From Gillisia sp. CAL575 (GTDB lineage: Bacteria; Bacteroidota; Bacteroidia; Flavobacteriales; Flavobacteriaceae): 64,000 nt of DNA. Every line of letters starts with the position of its first letter. Position 1 is the stretch's first letter. The stretch covers positions 186,001-250,000 of the forward strand of contig NZ_APHJ01000019.1 in assembly GCF_000403785.1 (NCBI RefSeq). The letters are read 5' to 3'. Below the pieces are notes generated by a model. The model saw only the letters and a list, made by a program, of their open reading frames with translations, was not told where the DNA came from and ran no database searches. The position numbers were made by a program, and so were the translations under genes. Of this stretch, positions 8,458 through 17,401 are shown one piece after another.

Positions 8458-9144
8458 TTATGCAAGTCTATCCGGGTAATCTGAAATTATTCCATCAACT
8501 CCAAAATCGATCATTCTGGCAATATCTTCCGGCTCGTTCACCGTCCAGACATTTACATTAAAACCTTCATTATGAGCATCTATAACACTTTGTCTGGTAA
8601 TAATCCCAATAGATGGGTGAATAGCGGTGGCGTTTAAAACCTTGGCCCATTCCATTGCCTCTGCTACACTTGCTTTACTAAGAATGGCAATAAGAATATT
8701 GCTGTTTATCTTTTTTACTTCGAGCAATTCATTCTCTTGAAAAGAGGAAACCAAAATGCTAGAGTATTCCCAGCCTTTATCTATATATTTAGATATAATA
8801 GCGCAGGTACCTTTTGCCGTGTGTAAACCTTTAAGCTCTATATTTATAGAACATTTCCCTTCAATAAGATCTAAAACTTCAGTCAATAAAGGAATTTTAT
8901 AGCCTCCTTTTAAAGTTAGTTGCTGAAGTTGCTCATAGGTTTTGGTAGTTATTTCTCCAAAACCATCACTCAACCGATCTAGGGTAAAATCGTGAAAAAC
9001 CACTAATTCTCCTGATGCGCATATATGGACGTCTATTTCAATTCCGTCTATTCCCATTCCCAATGCAAGAGAGATACTTTCCAGAGTGTTTTCAGTTAAA
9101 TGTCCTTTCGCACCGCGATGACCAATTTTATAGATAGGATTCAT
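8458..9144 (-). CDS. glycerophosphodiester phosphodiesterase
   Basis: Hydrolyses glycerophosphodiesters to glycerol-3-phosphate and an alcohol; 228 residues, a single TIM barrel with no signal peptide, so cytoplasmic. The GDPD signature is complete: GHRGAKGHLTENT (8-20) with catalytic H9 and R10 and metal ligands, E36 and D38 in GIEIDVH, and H51 in FHDFTLDR. The C-terminal VNVWTVNEPED and GVDGIISDYPD segments are typical. A -7 box precedes the ATG. Nothing in the surroundings points to a specific substrate. Confidence 0.93.
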   Translation of the reverse strand: MNPIYKIGHRGAKGHLTENTLESISLALGMGIDGIEIDVHICASGELVVFHDFTLDRLSDGFGEITTKTYEQLQQLTLKGGYKIPLLTEVLDLIEGKCSINIELKGLHTAKGTCAIISKYIDKGWEYSSILVSSFQENELLEVKKINSNILIAILSKASVAEAMEWAKVLNATAIHPSIGIITRQSVIDAHNEGFNVNVWTVNEPEDIARMIDFGVDGIISDYPDRLA

Positions 9145-9148
9145 AATT

Positions 9149-9156
9149 CAAATATA
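9149..9156 (-). promoter_or_regulatory. -7 box upstream of glycerophosphodiesterase
   Basis: TATATTTG on the minus strand fits TAnnTTTG but ends only a few bases from the ATG at 9144, so the transcript would be nearly leaderless. Confidence 0.4.
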
Positions 9157-9248
9157 TATCTACTTGTTTAGAAAGTCTTACCATTACTTAACATTTTTTT
9201 TAATGCCTTGCTTTTTAACTTCACGGTTGAAATTAAAAGAGCGAGCTT

Positions 9249-10097
9249 ATGGAAAAGACGAAGGATTTTAAAAATCAAGATCAGGAAAAACCTGGTTTTG
9301 AATATAAATTAGAACCTCAACCAGAGATCATTAGCAAAAATTATAGAGGAAGCGATAAACTTAAAAATAAAACGGCTTTAATAACTGGTGGAGATAGTGG
9401 AATTGGAAGAAGTGTAGCTGTTCACTTTGCTAGGGAAGGGGCAAATATTGCTATCGTGTATTTAAGTGAAGATGAGGATGCTTTGGAAACCAAAAAGTTG
9501 GTAGAGAAAGAAGGGCAGTCCTGTTTGATAATTGAGGGGGATTTAAAAGACGATAAATTTTGTAGATCTGTAGTTTCAAAATGTCTGGAAGAATATAAAA
9601 GTATAGATGTTCTTGTGAACAACGCAGCATTCCAAGACCCAAAAAACAAGATAGAAGATATTAGTACTGCACAACTGCATAAAACATTCGAAACAAATAT
9701 CTATCCCTACTTTTATTTGGTAAAAGAAGCTATGAAACACTTAAAAAATGGAGCAACAATAATAAATACAACTTCGGTAACCGCATATAGAGGAAGTGAA
9801 CATTTGTTAGATTATTCCAGTACAAAGGGAGCTATTGTAAGTTTTACAAGATCACTCTCTAAAATGTTAGCGAAGAAAGGCATTAGGGTAAATGCGGTGG
9901 CTCCAGGCCCTATCTGGACGCCATTGATCCCTTCTACTTTTAAAGATGTAACAGATTTTGGTAAAGATACTCCTATGGGAAGAGCGGGGCAGCCAAGTGA
10001 GGTGGCACCCGCATTTGTGTATCTTGCTTGTGAGGATAGCAGTTATGTTACAGGACAAGTAATACACGTGAATGGTGGAGAAGTTGTGGGGAGCTAA
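9249..10097 (+). CDS. SDR family oxidoreductase, YhdF/YghA-like
   Basis: NAD(P)-dependent short-chain dehydrogenase of 282 residues with the long N-terminal arm (about 40 residues, rich in charged residues) seen in the YghA / general stress protein 39 group. Cofactor motif TGGDSGIG at 46-53, NNAA at 124-127, and the catalytic S176, Y189 and K193 (YSSTK) are all intact. The group is linked with stress response and aldehyde reduction, but the substrate is not predictable. It is transcribed divergently from the glycerophosphodiesterase gene. Confidence 0.88.
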   Translation: MEKTKDFKNQDQEKPGFEYKLEPQPEIISKNYRGSDKLKNKTALITGGDSGIGRSVAVHFAREGANIAIVYLSEDEDALETKKLVEKEGQSCLIIEGDLKDDKFCRSVVSKCLEEYKSIDVLVNNAAFQDPKNKIEDISTAQLHKTFETNIYPYFYLVKEAMKHLKNGATIINTTSVTAYRGSEHLLDYSSTKGAIVSFTRSLSKMLAKKGIRVNAVAPGPIWTPLIPSTFKDVTDFGKDTPMGRAGQPSEVAPAFVYLACEDSSYVTGQVIHVNGGEVVGS

Positions 10098-10197
10098 TAG
10101 CCACTTTATCACTACAAAAATGGGAAATACATTAATCCAGATTTAGATAATTATAAATTAAACGATAACTTGAAATATAAAATTAGAATTACAAAAG

Positions 10198-10719
10198 ATG
10201 GAAAAATGGTTTGAAGCATCGGGAACTTCACTGCTGGCAATTAGTATCACAGCAATTGGAATATATGTAGCGGTAATTTTATTTACCAGAATTGCCGGGA
10301 AACGCAGCTTTTCTAAGATGTCTAGTTTTGATTTTGCAATGACAGTTGCCATTGGGTCTATCCTCGCGAGTACTATATTGTCAAAATCAGTTAGCTTACT
10401 TCAAGGAGTTGTTGGCTTAGGAATGGTATATATCCTTCAGATCTTTGTTGCTATTTTAAGACGATCTTCTCACGTAGAGAAAATTATAGATAATAATCCA
10501 CTAATGTTAATGGATGGAAAACAAATTCTGCACGAAAATCTAAAAAAAGCAAGAGTTACAGAGTCTGATCTTAGATCTAAATTAAGAGAGGCAAATGTAT
10601 TAGAACTTTCACAAGTTAGAGCTGTGATATTCGAAGCTACGGGAGACATATCGGTTTTACATACTAAAGATGAAAATGTAGAGTTGGAAGATTGGATAAT
10701 CCAGGGAGTTGTAAGATAA
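10198..10719 (+). CDS. DUF421 (YetF-like) membrane protein
   Basis: A 173-residue protein with three N-terminal membrane helices (about 12-32, 42-60 and 65-85) followed by a cytoplasmic domain (about 90-173) with the family's NPLMLMDGKQILHENLKKARVT segment split over two strands and LREANVLELSQVRAVIFEATGDIS. This is the DUF421/YetF family, whose function is poorly defined; Bacillus members are linked to spore and envelope traits. The next reading frame, a disrupted SemiSWEET gene, starts about 10 bases after the stop and may share the transcript. Confidence 0.85.
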   Translation: MEKWFEASGTSLLAISITAIGIYVAVILFTRIAGKRSFSKMSSFDFAMTVAIGSILASTILSKSVSLLQGVVGLGMVYILQIFVAILRRSSHVEKIIDNNPLMLMDGKQILHENLKKARVTESDLRSKLREANVLELSQVRAVIFEATGDISVLHTKDENVELEDWIIQGVVR

Positions 10720-10727
10720 GTTAGAAG

Positions 10728-10990
10728 ATGGAGAATGGACAGATATTTTAGGTTTAGCGGCTGGAATATGCACCACCGTATCAGTAGTTCCTCAAATTAA
10801 AAAGGCATGGAAAACTAAAAAGGTAGAAGATGTTTCTCCAGGGATGTTCAATATACTAATAATTGCTGTTTTTTTATGGGTTGTTTATGGAATTACTCAA
10901 AAAGATATGCCCATTATTGCTACTAATGGAGTCTCATTGGCACTTAACGGATTAATGCTATTTCTGATGTTAAGATATCGAAAAAAATGA
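10728..10990 (+). pseudogene. SemiSWEET-type sugar transporter with disrupted 5' end
   Basis: The frame ending TGA at 10988-10990 encodes an 80-odd residue three-helix protein: DILGLAAGICTTVSVVPQIK, then a KKVEDVSPGMF loop, then two more helices. This is the PQ-loop / SemiSWEET family. There is no ATG, GTG or TTG in this frame before the first helix. An ATG at 10728 opens MENGQIF and stops after seven codons in another frame. Adding one base there (AATGG read as AATTGG) would give MENWTDILGLAAG, a normal SemiSWEET start. So the gene has a one-base deletion, a sequencing error, or a non-standard start such as the ATT at 10745. All later residues look intact. Confidence 0.7.
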
Positions 10991-10991
10991 T

Positions 10992-11432
10992 CTACCAAAT
11001 ATTGTAAACCAAGGCCACACTTAATCCAAAGATAATATGTGCAACAATTAATTGGGAATAATATTCAACATCCCAATTTGTGTCTGGGGGATTCTTACTT
11101 AACAAAAACATCATTTTCCAGCCTAAAACACCTATAATTCCTGCTGCAAAACCCAATAGACCACCAGACAGAAAAGAGATGGGAATGATATCTAATTTCC
11201 AGATCAATCTAAATACTATTACGAACAACCATCCAATAAGATAATGTAATATCCAACCCGCACTGCTATTCTTTGAGAGCTCTATTCTAAAGAAGTCTGA
11301 TCTTGATAATACAATATTTAGTAGCTCAGGCTCTCTAAATTGCCTGTTTCTTATATTGGAAATAATATAGCTAAAAGCTGTCATAAGTGAGGTTGCAACC
11401 AATCCTGCAACTAATAATCTTGTTATTTCCAT
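10992..11432 (-). CDS. conserved four-helix membrane protein, unknown function
   Basis: I do not recognise a named family. The 146 residues hold about four hydrophobic segments (5-24, 60-82, 86-108, 128-145), with a basic-acidic loop between the first two (RNRQFREPELLN). A GGLLGFAAGIIGVLGW helix is glycine rich. The gene converges with the SemiSWEET remnant, with one base between their stops. Nothing indicates a partner. Function cannot be stated. Confidence 0.7.
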   Translation of the reverse strand: MEITRLLVAGLVATSLMTAFSYIISNIRNRQFREPELLNIVLSRSDFFRIELSKNSSAGWILHYLIGWLFVIVFRLIWKLDIIPISFLSGGLLGFAAGIIGVLGWKMMFLLSKNPPDTNWDVEYYSQLIVAHIIFGLSVALVYNIW

Positions 11433-11881
11433 AGCTTGTTAATCTTTATAAAAGTTAAACTAATTATTTCTTAAACGGCTTTTTAAATTATAATTGCGTC
11501 TGTAAATTTACTTTTTCAGAACAAAATAGCAAGAATTCGAAATTGGTATTTATAAACAATGCAAAAGCTAAATGCCTAAGTATAGATGCTGTCAATGAAG
11601 ATAATTTAAAATTGTGTAACTGGCTATTTGCTTGGTTTTCGCCCGGATAATTAGTGAACGTAAGTTGTATTACGTACGCTTCACCTAAATTGGCAAACTG
11701 ATAAATTTAGGGAGCTGGCCCTTAATAATATAGTAAGAGTTGAGATATTTTGAATAAATAACGAGAAGTTATAAATCAAATGCATTTGGACTTTTGGGAA
11801 AATAGTGATGAGAATTAATCCAATGTAAGAAAAGTTGGAGAAGAATAGAAATGTCCGTTTCTTTCAGAGAAAATGTAATAC
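11433..11881. other. 449-base intergenic stretch, no gene
   Basis: Only very short frames occur. The single notable item is a bulged hairpin at 11654-11684: GTGAA plus CGTAA pair with TTACG and TTCAC around a six-base loop, with TACGC bulged on the 3' side. No -7 box of good quality was found before the next gene. The stretch may be decayed DNA. Confidence 0.35.
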
Positions 11882-12499
11882 ATGTATCAGCCAAAGAAAT
11901 ACAAGAAACAAGATCCTGAATATTTATTCGACTTTATAAATGAACATCCATTCGCTAGTTTTGTTTTGAAAGGAGAACGACTTATGGCAACTCACATCCC
12001 GGTTCTTATTGAAGGAAATTTTCAGAATTATAAATTATACGCGCATATAGCCAACCATAATGAACAACTTGAATTTTTAAAAGATGAGGTTGAGGCTTTA
12101 ATGATCTTTCAAGGAGCTCATGGATATGTTTCCTCTTCTTGGTATCAAGATAAAGATATAAGCACTTGGGATTATTCAGCAGTGCATGTCAATGTTAAAT
12201 TGAAATTGCAAACAAATGAAGAGCTACAAACTTCTTTACTGAATCTAGTACACAGGTTCGAAAAAAATCAGGCAAATCCATTATATTATAATGATATTCC
12301 AAAGCAAATGTTAGAGGATCATCTTCCTTTAATAACGGGATTTTGGGCCGAGCCAATTAAAATTGAAGGAGTAGCAAAACTGCATCAATCATATAATAAA
12401 AAGGATGTAGAATCTGTGATCACTCATTTAAATGAAGGAGATGCTTTGAGTAAAGAATTGAGTAAAAATATTAGAGAAGAAAATAATGGAAGTAATTAA
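11882..12499 (+). CDS. PaiB-type FMN-binding regulator
   Basis: A 205-residue protein of the FMN-binding split-barrel PaiB family (MYQPKKYKKQDPEYLFDFI start, HPFASFV, ATHIPVLIEG, AHIANHNEQ, FQGAHGYVSSSWY, STWDYSAVHV). In Bacillus PaiB is a negative regulator; many homologues are thought to be flavin or heme-binding oxidoreductases, so the regulator name is by family only. The stop overlaps the start of the following DUF1989 gene by 14 bases, which suggests translational coupling. Confidence 0.88.
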   Translation: MYQPKKYKKQDPEYLFDFINEHPFASFVLKGERLMATHIPVLIEGNFQNYKLYAHIANHNEQLEFLKDEVEALMIFQGAHGYVSSSWYQDKDISTWDYSAVHVNVKLKLQTNEELQTSLLNLVHRFEKNQANPLYYNDIPKQMLEDHLPLITGFWAEPIKIEGVAKLHQSYNKKDVESVITHLNEGDALSKELSKNIREENNGSN

Positions 12500-13064
12500 A
12501 AAACAAACTGGAGCTGCATTTTCATTAAAGAAAGGTCAGAAATTAAGAGTTGTAGATCCTCAAGGAGAACAGGTGAGTGATATGGTTCTTTTTAATTCTG
12601 AAGATACTCGCGAGAAGATCTCTTCAGGAAAAACATTAGATTTTGAGGAAAGTATTCTTATTACAAAGGGAGATTTCCTGTGGAGTAATAGAAGTAGAAA
12701 AATGATGGAAATTTTAGAAGACACCAACGGAAGAAATGATTTTCTTTTAGCGCCTTGCAGCCCGGAGACTTTCCAGATTATGTATAAAAATCCAGAGTAT
12801 CATCCAAGCTGTTTTGAGAACTTATATACCAATCTGGAAAAATTTGACATCCAGCCAGATGATGTGCCTACAGCCTTCAATATTTTTATGAATGTACAAT
12901 TTGCTGCAGATGGAAAGTTGAGTGTGGATCCGCCTTTGAGTAAAGCAGGAGATTATGTATTATTTCAAGCTCAAATGGATTTAATTGTAGCATTGACGGC
13001 CTGTTCTGCAGAGGACAGCAATAACGGTAGTTTTAAACCTATTCATTATGAAATTTTAGAATAA
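12486..13064 (+). CDS. DUF1989 (urea carboxylase-associated) family protein
   Basis: A 192-residue protein with the family marks LKKGQKLRVVDPQGEQVSDM, the CSPETF segment (CSPETFQIMY), the CFENL motif and the C-terminal PLSKAGDYVLFQAQMDLIVALTACS region, here quoted in parts. Family members accompany urea carboxylase or amine-degradation genes; none lies nearby here, so the substrate is unknown. The ATG at 12486 lies within the end of the paiB-like gene in another frame. Conserved Cys and His residues suggest metal binding. Confidence 0.82.
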   Translation: MEVIKKQTGAAFSLKKGQKLRVVDPQGEQVSDMVLFNSEDTREKISSGKTLDFEESILITKGDFLWSNRSRKMMEILEDTNGRNDFLLAPCSPETFQIMYKNPEYHPSCFENLYTNLEKFDIQPDDVPTAFNIFMNVQFAADGKLSVDPPLSKAGDYVLFQAQMDLIVALTACSAEDSNNGSFKPIHYEILE

Positions 13065-13085
13065 CTAGAATGTTCTCTCTCTACT

Positions 13086-13793
13086 TTACGTATTCTTCTT
13101 TCTGAATCTCATATTTAACATCTCGATAGCTAAAGAAAAGAAAACTGAAAAATAAATGTAGCCTTTAGGAACATGGTAGTGAGCACCTTCTACAATTAGC
13201 ATTACGCCAATTAAAATAAGGAAAGACAAAGCTAAGATCTGGATTGTAGGATGCTTATTAACAAAATCTCCAACTGCCTTCGCAAAGACCATCATTACTA
13301 TAATGGAGATCATCACGGCAATAATCATAAGTAATAATTGTTCCGTTAAACCAATTGCTGTTAATATAGAATCGAAGGAGAAAATAATATCTAATAATAC
13401 TATTTGTACAATAGCACCACTAAAAGAACTCACTTTTTTTACTGTATGCTCATCTGTATGTCCTTCTACTTTATGATGTATCTCCAATGTGCTTTTAATC
13501 AATAAGAAAACTCCACCAGCAATTAAAATAAGATCTCTCCAGCTCAATTCAAATTCTCCTAATGTCAATACTGGTTTGGTAAGCCCAATAATCCAAGTAA
13601 TACTTAGAAGCAAAAGAATCCGCATAATTAAAGCTGCGGAAAGTCCACCAACTCTTGCTCTTTTTTGTTGATGTTCGGGTAACTTACCTGCAACTAAGGA
13701 AATAAATATAATGTTATCTATCCCTAAAACAATCTCCATGAAGGTTAAGGTAAGAAGTGCTATCCATGCATCAGGCTGAAGGAATATTTCCAT
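13086..13793 (-). CDS. terC: TerC family integral membrane protein
   Basis: A 235-residue membrane protein with seven to eight helices. The TerC signature is present in helix 1-2 (FMEIVLGIDNIIFISLV) and repeated in the second half (QIVLLDIIFSFDSILTAIG); the paired acidic residues inside membrane helices are the presumed ion-binding sites. TerC/Alx proteins act in manganese export and in metalation of secreted proteins; the tellurite name is historical. It converges with the DUF1989 gene and has a TAATTTTC-like -7 element upstream. No ter operon is present. Confidence 0.9.
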   Translation of the reverse strand: MEIFLQPDAWIALLTLTFMEIVLGIDNIIFISLVAGKLPEHQQKRARVGGLSAALIMRILLLLSITWIIGLTKPVLTLGEFELSWRDLILIAGGVFLLIKSTLEIHHKVEGHTDEHTVKKVSSFSGAIVQIVLLDIIFSFDSILTAIGLTEQLLLMIIAVMISIIVMMVFAKAVGDFVNKHPTIQILALSFLILIGVMLIVEGAHYHVPKGYIYFSVFFSLAIEMLNMRFRKKNT

Positions 13794-13916
13794 TTAAAAG
13801 TTCTATTAGTTGCTAAGAAGCACGAAAATTACTGAAATATTCTAAATCAAAATTCAGCCAAATATTAAAGAAACTATAAAAATTGAACTTATTTTTTTTG
13901 TAAAATCAAAGTTCAA

Positions 13917-14411
13917 TTAGTGTAGACTAACCACTTTGGTAATCTTCCAATTAGCATCTATTTTTGCCCAGAAGATTACGAACTTTCCTATTTGAGAAGG
14001 AGTATCTGCACTTTCCTCATTATTTTTGAAAGTATGTTTTCCAAATTCTATTGCTCCAAAACCTTTTATTGTATACACTTCTATGCTACCAGAAACTAAA
14101 TGCCTAGTTACTTTTCCGCAGATATTCTTTTCTGTAGCTTCTAAAATATCCTTTTTTGAAGTCATTAATCCACCCTGGTCATGGAAGAATTCTATGGAAT
14201 CTGAATATATTTCTTCTTGCCTTTTCATATCACAGCGATTATAAGCATTAAAGAATTCTGCATCCATTGCAACAATTTCCTTATATAAATCTGTATTATC
14301 AGGAACATATTCCTTTGTAATATTTTCTTTTGAAGGCTGAAATGTAGAACAGGAAACTAACGTAGAACTAATGAGAAAAATGCATAATTTAAAAACGGAT
14401 TTAGTACTCAT
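13917..14411 (-). CDS. NTF2-like (DUF4440/SnoaL) lipoprotein
   Basis: A small secreted protein. From the ATG at 14411 it has 164 residues: a lipoprotein signal ending LVSC (Cys about residue 21) and a cone-shaped NTF2-like fold recognised from MDAEFFNAYNRCDM, an acidic DSIEFFHDQGG strand, HLVSGSIEVY and the closing FVIFWAKIDANWKITKVVSLH pattern. A start at 14444, which overlaps the preceding stop in TAATG, is possible and would add 11 residues; coupling with the GyrI-like gene is likely in either case. These domains often bind small hydrophobic molecules, with no defined reaction. Confidence 0.75.
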   Translation of the reverse strand: MSTKSVFKLCIFLISSTLVSCSTFQPSKENITKEYVPDNTDLYKEIVAMDAEFFNAYNRCDMKRQEEIYSDSIEFFHDQGGLMTSKKDILEATEKNICGKVTRHLVSGSIEVYTIKGFGAIEFGKHTFKNNEESADTPSQIGKFVIFWAKIDANWKITKVVSLH

Positions 14412-14443
14412 GTTGTTTGATCTTTTAAAATTTGAAAACATCA

Positions 14444-14935
14444 TTAATCCTTGATAGGAAACCAGATTTCTTCTTCAGAAGTTGGATCTTCATTTCTATA
14501 CTTTTCACCCATCACAGCAAAATGCGGCCGATGGTCTAATTGAAATTCTGAATTTGGTAACCAATCTTGTAAGACACTTTTATATATAACTGAAGCTTCA
14601 CTGCCTTTTCCTTTATATTTAAAAACCGCATATTTGCCAGCAGGAATAATTAGACTTTCCATTTCTGAAGGAATTCTATTGAAATTAGAAACCTCCACTG
14701 CAGCCCATTTTTCAAACTCTAATGTTGGATCAAAATCTTCAAAAAAGTTTGGCAGCTTATAAATTTCAATAGAGTATAAATTAGCATTTAAAGTGTTTAA
14801 AACTTCCTTTTTTCGGGGCATAAAACTTTTCCACAGACTTGGTGTCTGATTGCTGGAGAAGGACATGATTTTCCGTTTTCCAACTAGTTTTATTTGCGAG
14901 ATATTCTCTATTCTTATTGGTTCTGGCATATACAT
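14444..14935 (-). CDS. GyrI-like small-molecule-binding protein
   Basis: A stand-alone effector-binding domain of 163 residues, related to the C-terminal domain of AraC-type regulators and to GyrI/SbmC. Typical traits are the start IENISQIKLVGKRKIMSF, an aromatic/Trp segment after it, FEKWAAVEVSN, IPAGKYAVFKYKGKG and the C-terminal LDHRPHFAVMGEKY with acidic tail. It has no DNA-binding part. Its stop overlaps the first candidate start of the NTF2-like lipoprotein gene. Start could be M1 or M3. Confidence 0.78.
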   Translation of the reverse strand: MYMPEPIRIENISQIKLVGKRKIMSFSSNQTPSLWKSFMPRKKEVLNTLNANLYSIEIYKLPNFFEDFDPTLEFEKWAAVEVSNFNRIPSEMESLIIPAGKYAVFKYKGKGSEASVIYKSVLQDWLPNSEFQLDHRPHFAVMGEKYRNEDPTSEEEIWFPIKD

Positions 14936-15085
14936 TTAATAAAACTGCTTAGTCTTTACCATAATTGAGTTGAAGTCTTTCTTATTCAGCATTTTTAAAT
15001 GCTAATGGAAGGTAAAATAGTTTCTGAAAATTATTTCATCTAATTTAATTTAAATCGAAGGAAATAAAGACGTGTTCAGATTATA

Positions 15086-16012
15086 TTATTTAATCAAACT
15101 TTCTTTAACCGGTTTTCCTCTCCAAAATTCTGGAATCTCAAGGCCAAGTAAGTAAGCAATCGTAGCTCCTGTATCGTAGGTAACTATAGTGCTGTTCATT
15201 TTTCCTTGATTTGATATTCCTTTACCATAGGCAATCCATGGAATTTGTACTTCTTTCAAGGTTTTTCCGCCGTGGCTTTTTCTATCACCACCATGATCTG
15301 CAGTTATTATAATAATTGTTTCTTTTAGAAGACCTTTTTCCTCGATACTATTAATCATTTCACCAATAAGTTCATCAATTTTTTCAATTTCATTGTAATA
15401 TTCAGGGGAATCGAAACCAAGTTTATGTCCTGTATGATCGGCATCATCTAAATGAATAAAAGTAAAAACTGGGTTTTCTTCAGTTATAAAGCTCGTAGCC
15501 TTTTCTACTGTTTTAGTGTCGGTTTCCCCGTTATAATCTAGTTCCACAAGTTCTCTTTCAAAAAGATTTCTAATTCCACCCCAAGTATAAATAGCTCCTG
15601 TTTTTTCTTTTGGTAACTGAGTGTCTATCAAACTAAAGATAGTAGGATAAATTCCGCTTTTTCCAAGATTTGCTGATGGTAATTCAGGTTCTCTGCTATC
15701 CCATTTGGTAAATCCATGCAACTCTGGACCAGAGCCCATAAGCATAGAAGCCCAATTTACGGCACTAGATGAAGGGAGCACCGATCTTGCTTCTAAGGAA
15801 TAGCTTCCATTTTTCATCATTTTTCTGATGTTCGGAATTTTCGCTTTTTCGAATGCGTAGGCTCCAAAACCGTCAACCCCAATTAGGATCACGTGTTTTG
15901 CCTGCTGAATATTTTGTTCTTGAGAAATGACTGTTTGGGAACTGCTGCAGGAAATTAACGTAATTATTAAGCTGAGTATTGAAAATTGCTTCAGGAGATT
16001 TTTGAACATCAA
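15086..16012 (-). CDS. secreted nucleotide pyrophosphatase/phosphodiesterase-like lipoprotein
   Basis: An alkaline-phosphatase superfamily hydrolase of 308 residues exported as a lipoprotein (signal ends LISC, C22). Metal ligands can be followed through the sequence: GVDGFG with D47, a Ser-rich nucleophile segment PSSSAVNW (80-87), DDADHTGH, and TADHGGDRKSHGG. The nucleophile position is Ser, not the more common Thr. The protein is smaller than eukaryotic NPPs and lacks extra domains. Substrate is unknown; a phosphodiester or nucleotide in the periplasm is the family expectation. Confidence 0.85.
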   Translation of the reverse strand: MMFKNLLKQFSILSLIITLISCSSSQTVISQEQNIQQAKHVILIGVDGFGAYAFEKAKIPNIRKMMKNGSYSLEARSVLPSSSAVNWASMLMGSGPELHGFTKWDSREPELPSANLGKSGIYPTIFSLIDTQLPKEKTGAIYTWGGIRNLFERELVELDYNGETDTKTVEKATSFITEENPVFTFIHLDDADHTGHKLGFDSPEYYNEIEKIDELIGEMINSIEEKGLLKETIIIITADHGGDRKSHGGKTLKEVQIPWIAYGKGISNQGKMNSTIVTYDTGATIAYLLGLEIPEFWRGKPVKESLIK

Positions 16013-16218
16013 GAAAATTTAAGTGATTGAATGTGTGCTAATTTAACCAATTTTGTTTTTAATTTAAAACCGAAGAGTTGTTGCTATATTGGCCAAAACG
16101 CATACCTGGAAAGAAAATTATTAAAAAGTTAAGAATTTTAGAGAAGCTAGATTTTTTAAATGCAATTTTCAACAGAGATATTTGGCTCTTCTTTCGGAAA
16201 CCCACCATTTTGTTGGGA

Positions 16219-16238
16219 ATTTATTTTTGAAAATAAAT
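16219..16238. repeat. AT-rich perfect inverted repeat before a secreted-protein gene
   Basis: Arms ATTTATTTT and AAAATAAAT around TG. It contains TATTTTTG (16222-16229), a TAnnTTTG match, about 70 bases upstream of the next start. It could be a promoter with an overlapping operator, but AT-rich palindromes arise readily by chance in this base composition. Confidence 0.3.
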
Positions 16239-16297
16239 AAAAATGAATCAGTTTAATAAGTAAGTTTATACCTTAAAACTCTAATGTTTAAACATAT

Positions 16298-17401
16298 ATG
16301 ACTTCAGTTAAATTTGTTTTGTTTTTATTCTTTTCTATAATTTCCCTTAAAGGGATGTGCCAAAAAGATACTTATTTGGTAAAGCTTCAGCCAAAGGAAA
16401 AATTATTAGTTTCAGATTTTTATATTTCCGAAGTTATAGATAACCGAATTTCAAAAAATGGAATTGGTGTAACACAAAAAGGCGCATTTAATAAGCAAGT
16501 AGTTGCCAACTTTATTGAAGATTTTGTACCACATTTACAAAACACATTTTACCTATTGCTTCCCCCTGCCGAAAATAAAGAAGAGCTTTCAGCAATTATA
16601 CATAAACTCTATATTTCTGAAAGGACTACCACAATGACTGAAGTTGGCACTTGTGAGGTGGAAATTGAATTTTTAAAATCTATAGATGGAATTCAATACA
16701 GCTTAGGGAATTATGCTGCCAAAGTAGAAGGAAAAGGTCTAGACGTTTCCAATAAACATGACGAGAGGATTTTGGAAGCATTAACACAGATTATTAATGA
16801 AGTTTCTGTAGTAGTTGACCAGAGAGAGTTGAAGGACTTGCCAACGGCAAATCTTGAAGGAACTAATAAGAAATTAGATTTCTCTGAAGGCTTAAAAAAA
16901 GGATTGTATTACAATTTTAATGATCTTATAAGTAATTCCCCTAAAGATACTCTAGCATATAATGCCAAACTAATTGCCGAAACTAAGAAGTTCGAACATT
17001 ATATGGTGTATTATCCAAATTCTAAAAAGCGAATTAAAAATCTTTTTGGATATTCAGATGGAGAAAGTATCTATCTAAATGTTTTTAAATATACTCTAGC
17101 TGAATATTTTATTAAATCTAAATTTTTTGGTAGGTACGTCTATTTTGAAGACCAGTATGATAATAAGAATGTTTCTGCAGCTTTTGGAATGGTAGGAACA
17201 TTGGCATCAACTAAATTACGAGGTATTATATTAGACAGTCAAACAGGTATTATTACTGAGCTAACGGATAATATGATGGAAGCTTTGTTAGAGCAACAAC
17301 CTCAGTTGTTACAAGAATATAAAGGTGGAGAACGGAAAATTGAAGATATTAGGGCTATTATTAAAAAGCTTAATGATACATTCAAAGAGAAGGAACTTTA
17401 A
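16298..17401 (+). CDS. secreted protein of unknown function
   Basis: I do not recognise this 367-residue protein. It has a signal peptide (hydrophobic 5-18, likely cut after KGMC or at Q22; the cysteine does not sit in a good lipobox). The N-terminal half (23-190) looks like a beta-rich domain with repeated LVSDFYISEVIDNRIS-like strands; the second half (200-340) alternates helices and strands (DGESIYLNVFKYTLAEYF, AAFGMVGTLASTKLRGIILD). The C-terminal 30 residues are helical and charged. It stands alone, flanked by long intergenic regions. Confidence 0.65.
   Translation: MTSVKFVLFLFFSIISLKGMCQKDTYLVKLQPKEKLLVSDFYISEVIDNRISKNGIGVTQKGAFNKQVVANFIEDFVPHLQNTFYLLLPPAENKEELSAIIHKLYISERTTTMTEVGTCEVEIEFLKSIDGIQYSLGNYAAKVEGKGLDVSNKHDERILEALTQIINEVSVVVDQRELKDLPTANLEGTNKKLDFSEGLKKGLYYNFNDLISNSPKDTLAYNAKLIAETKKFEHYMVYYPNSKKRIKNLFGYSDGESIYLNVFKYTLAEYFIKSKFFGRYVYFEDQYDNKNVSAAFGMVGTLASTKLRGIILDSQTGIITELTDNMMEALLEQQPQLLQEYKGGERKIEDIRAIIKKLNDTFKEKEL

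Noticed and set aside
11654-11684. Integron attC or riboswitch-like hairpin
   Set aside because: Stem is short and bulged, with no attC core sites and no downstream gene arrangement to fit.
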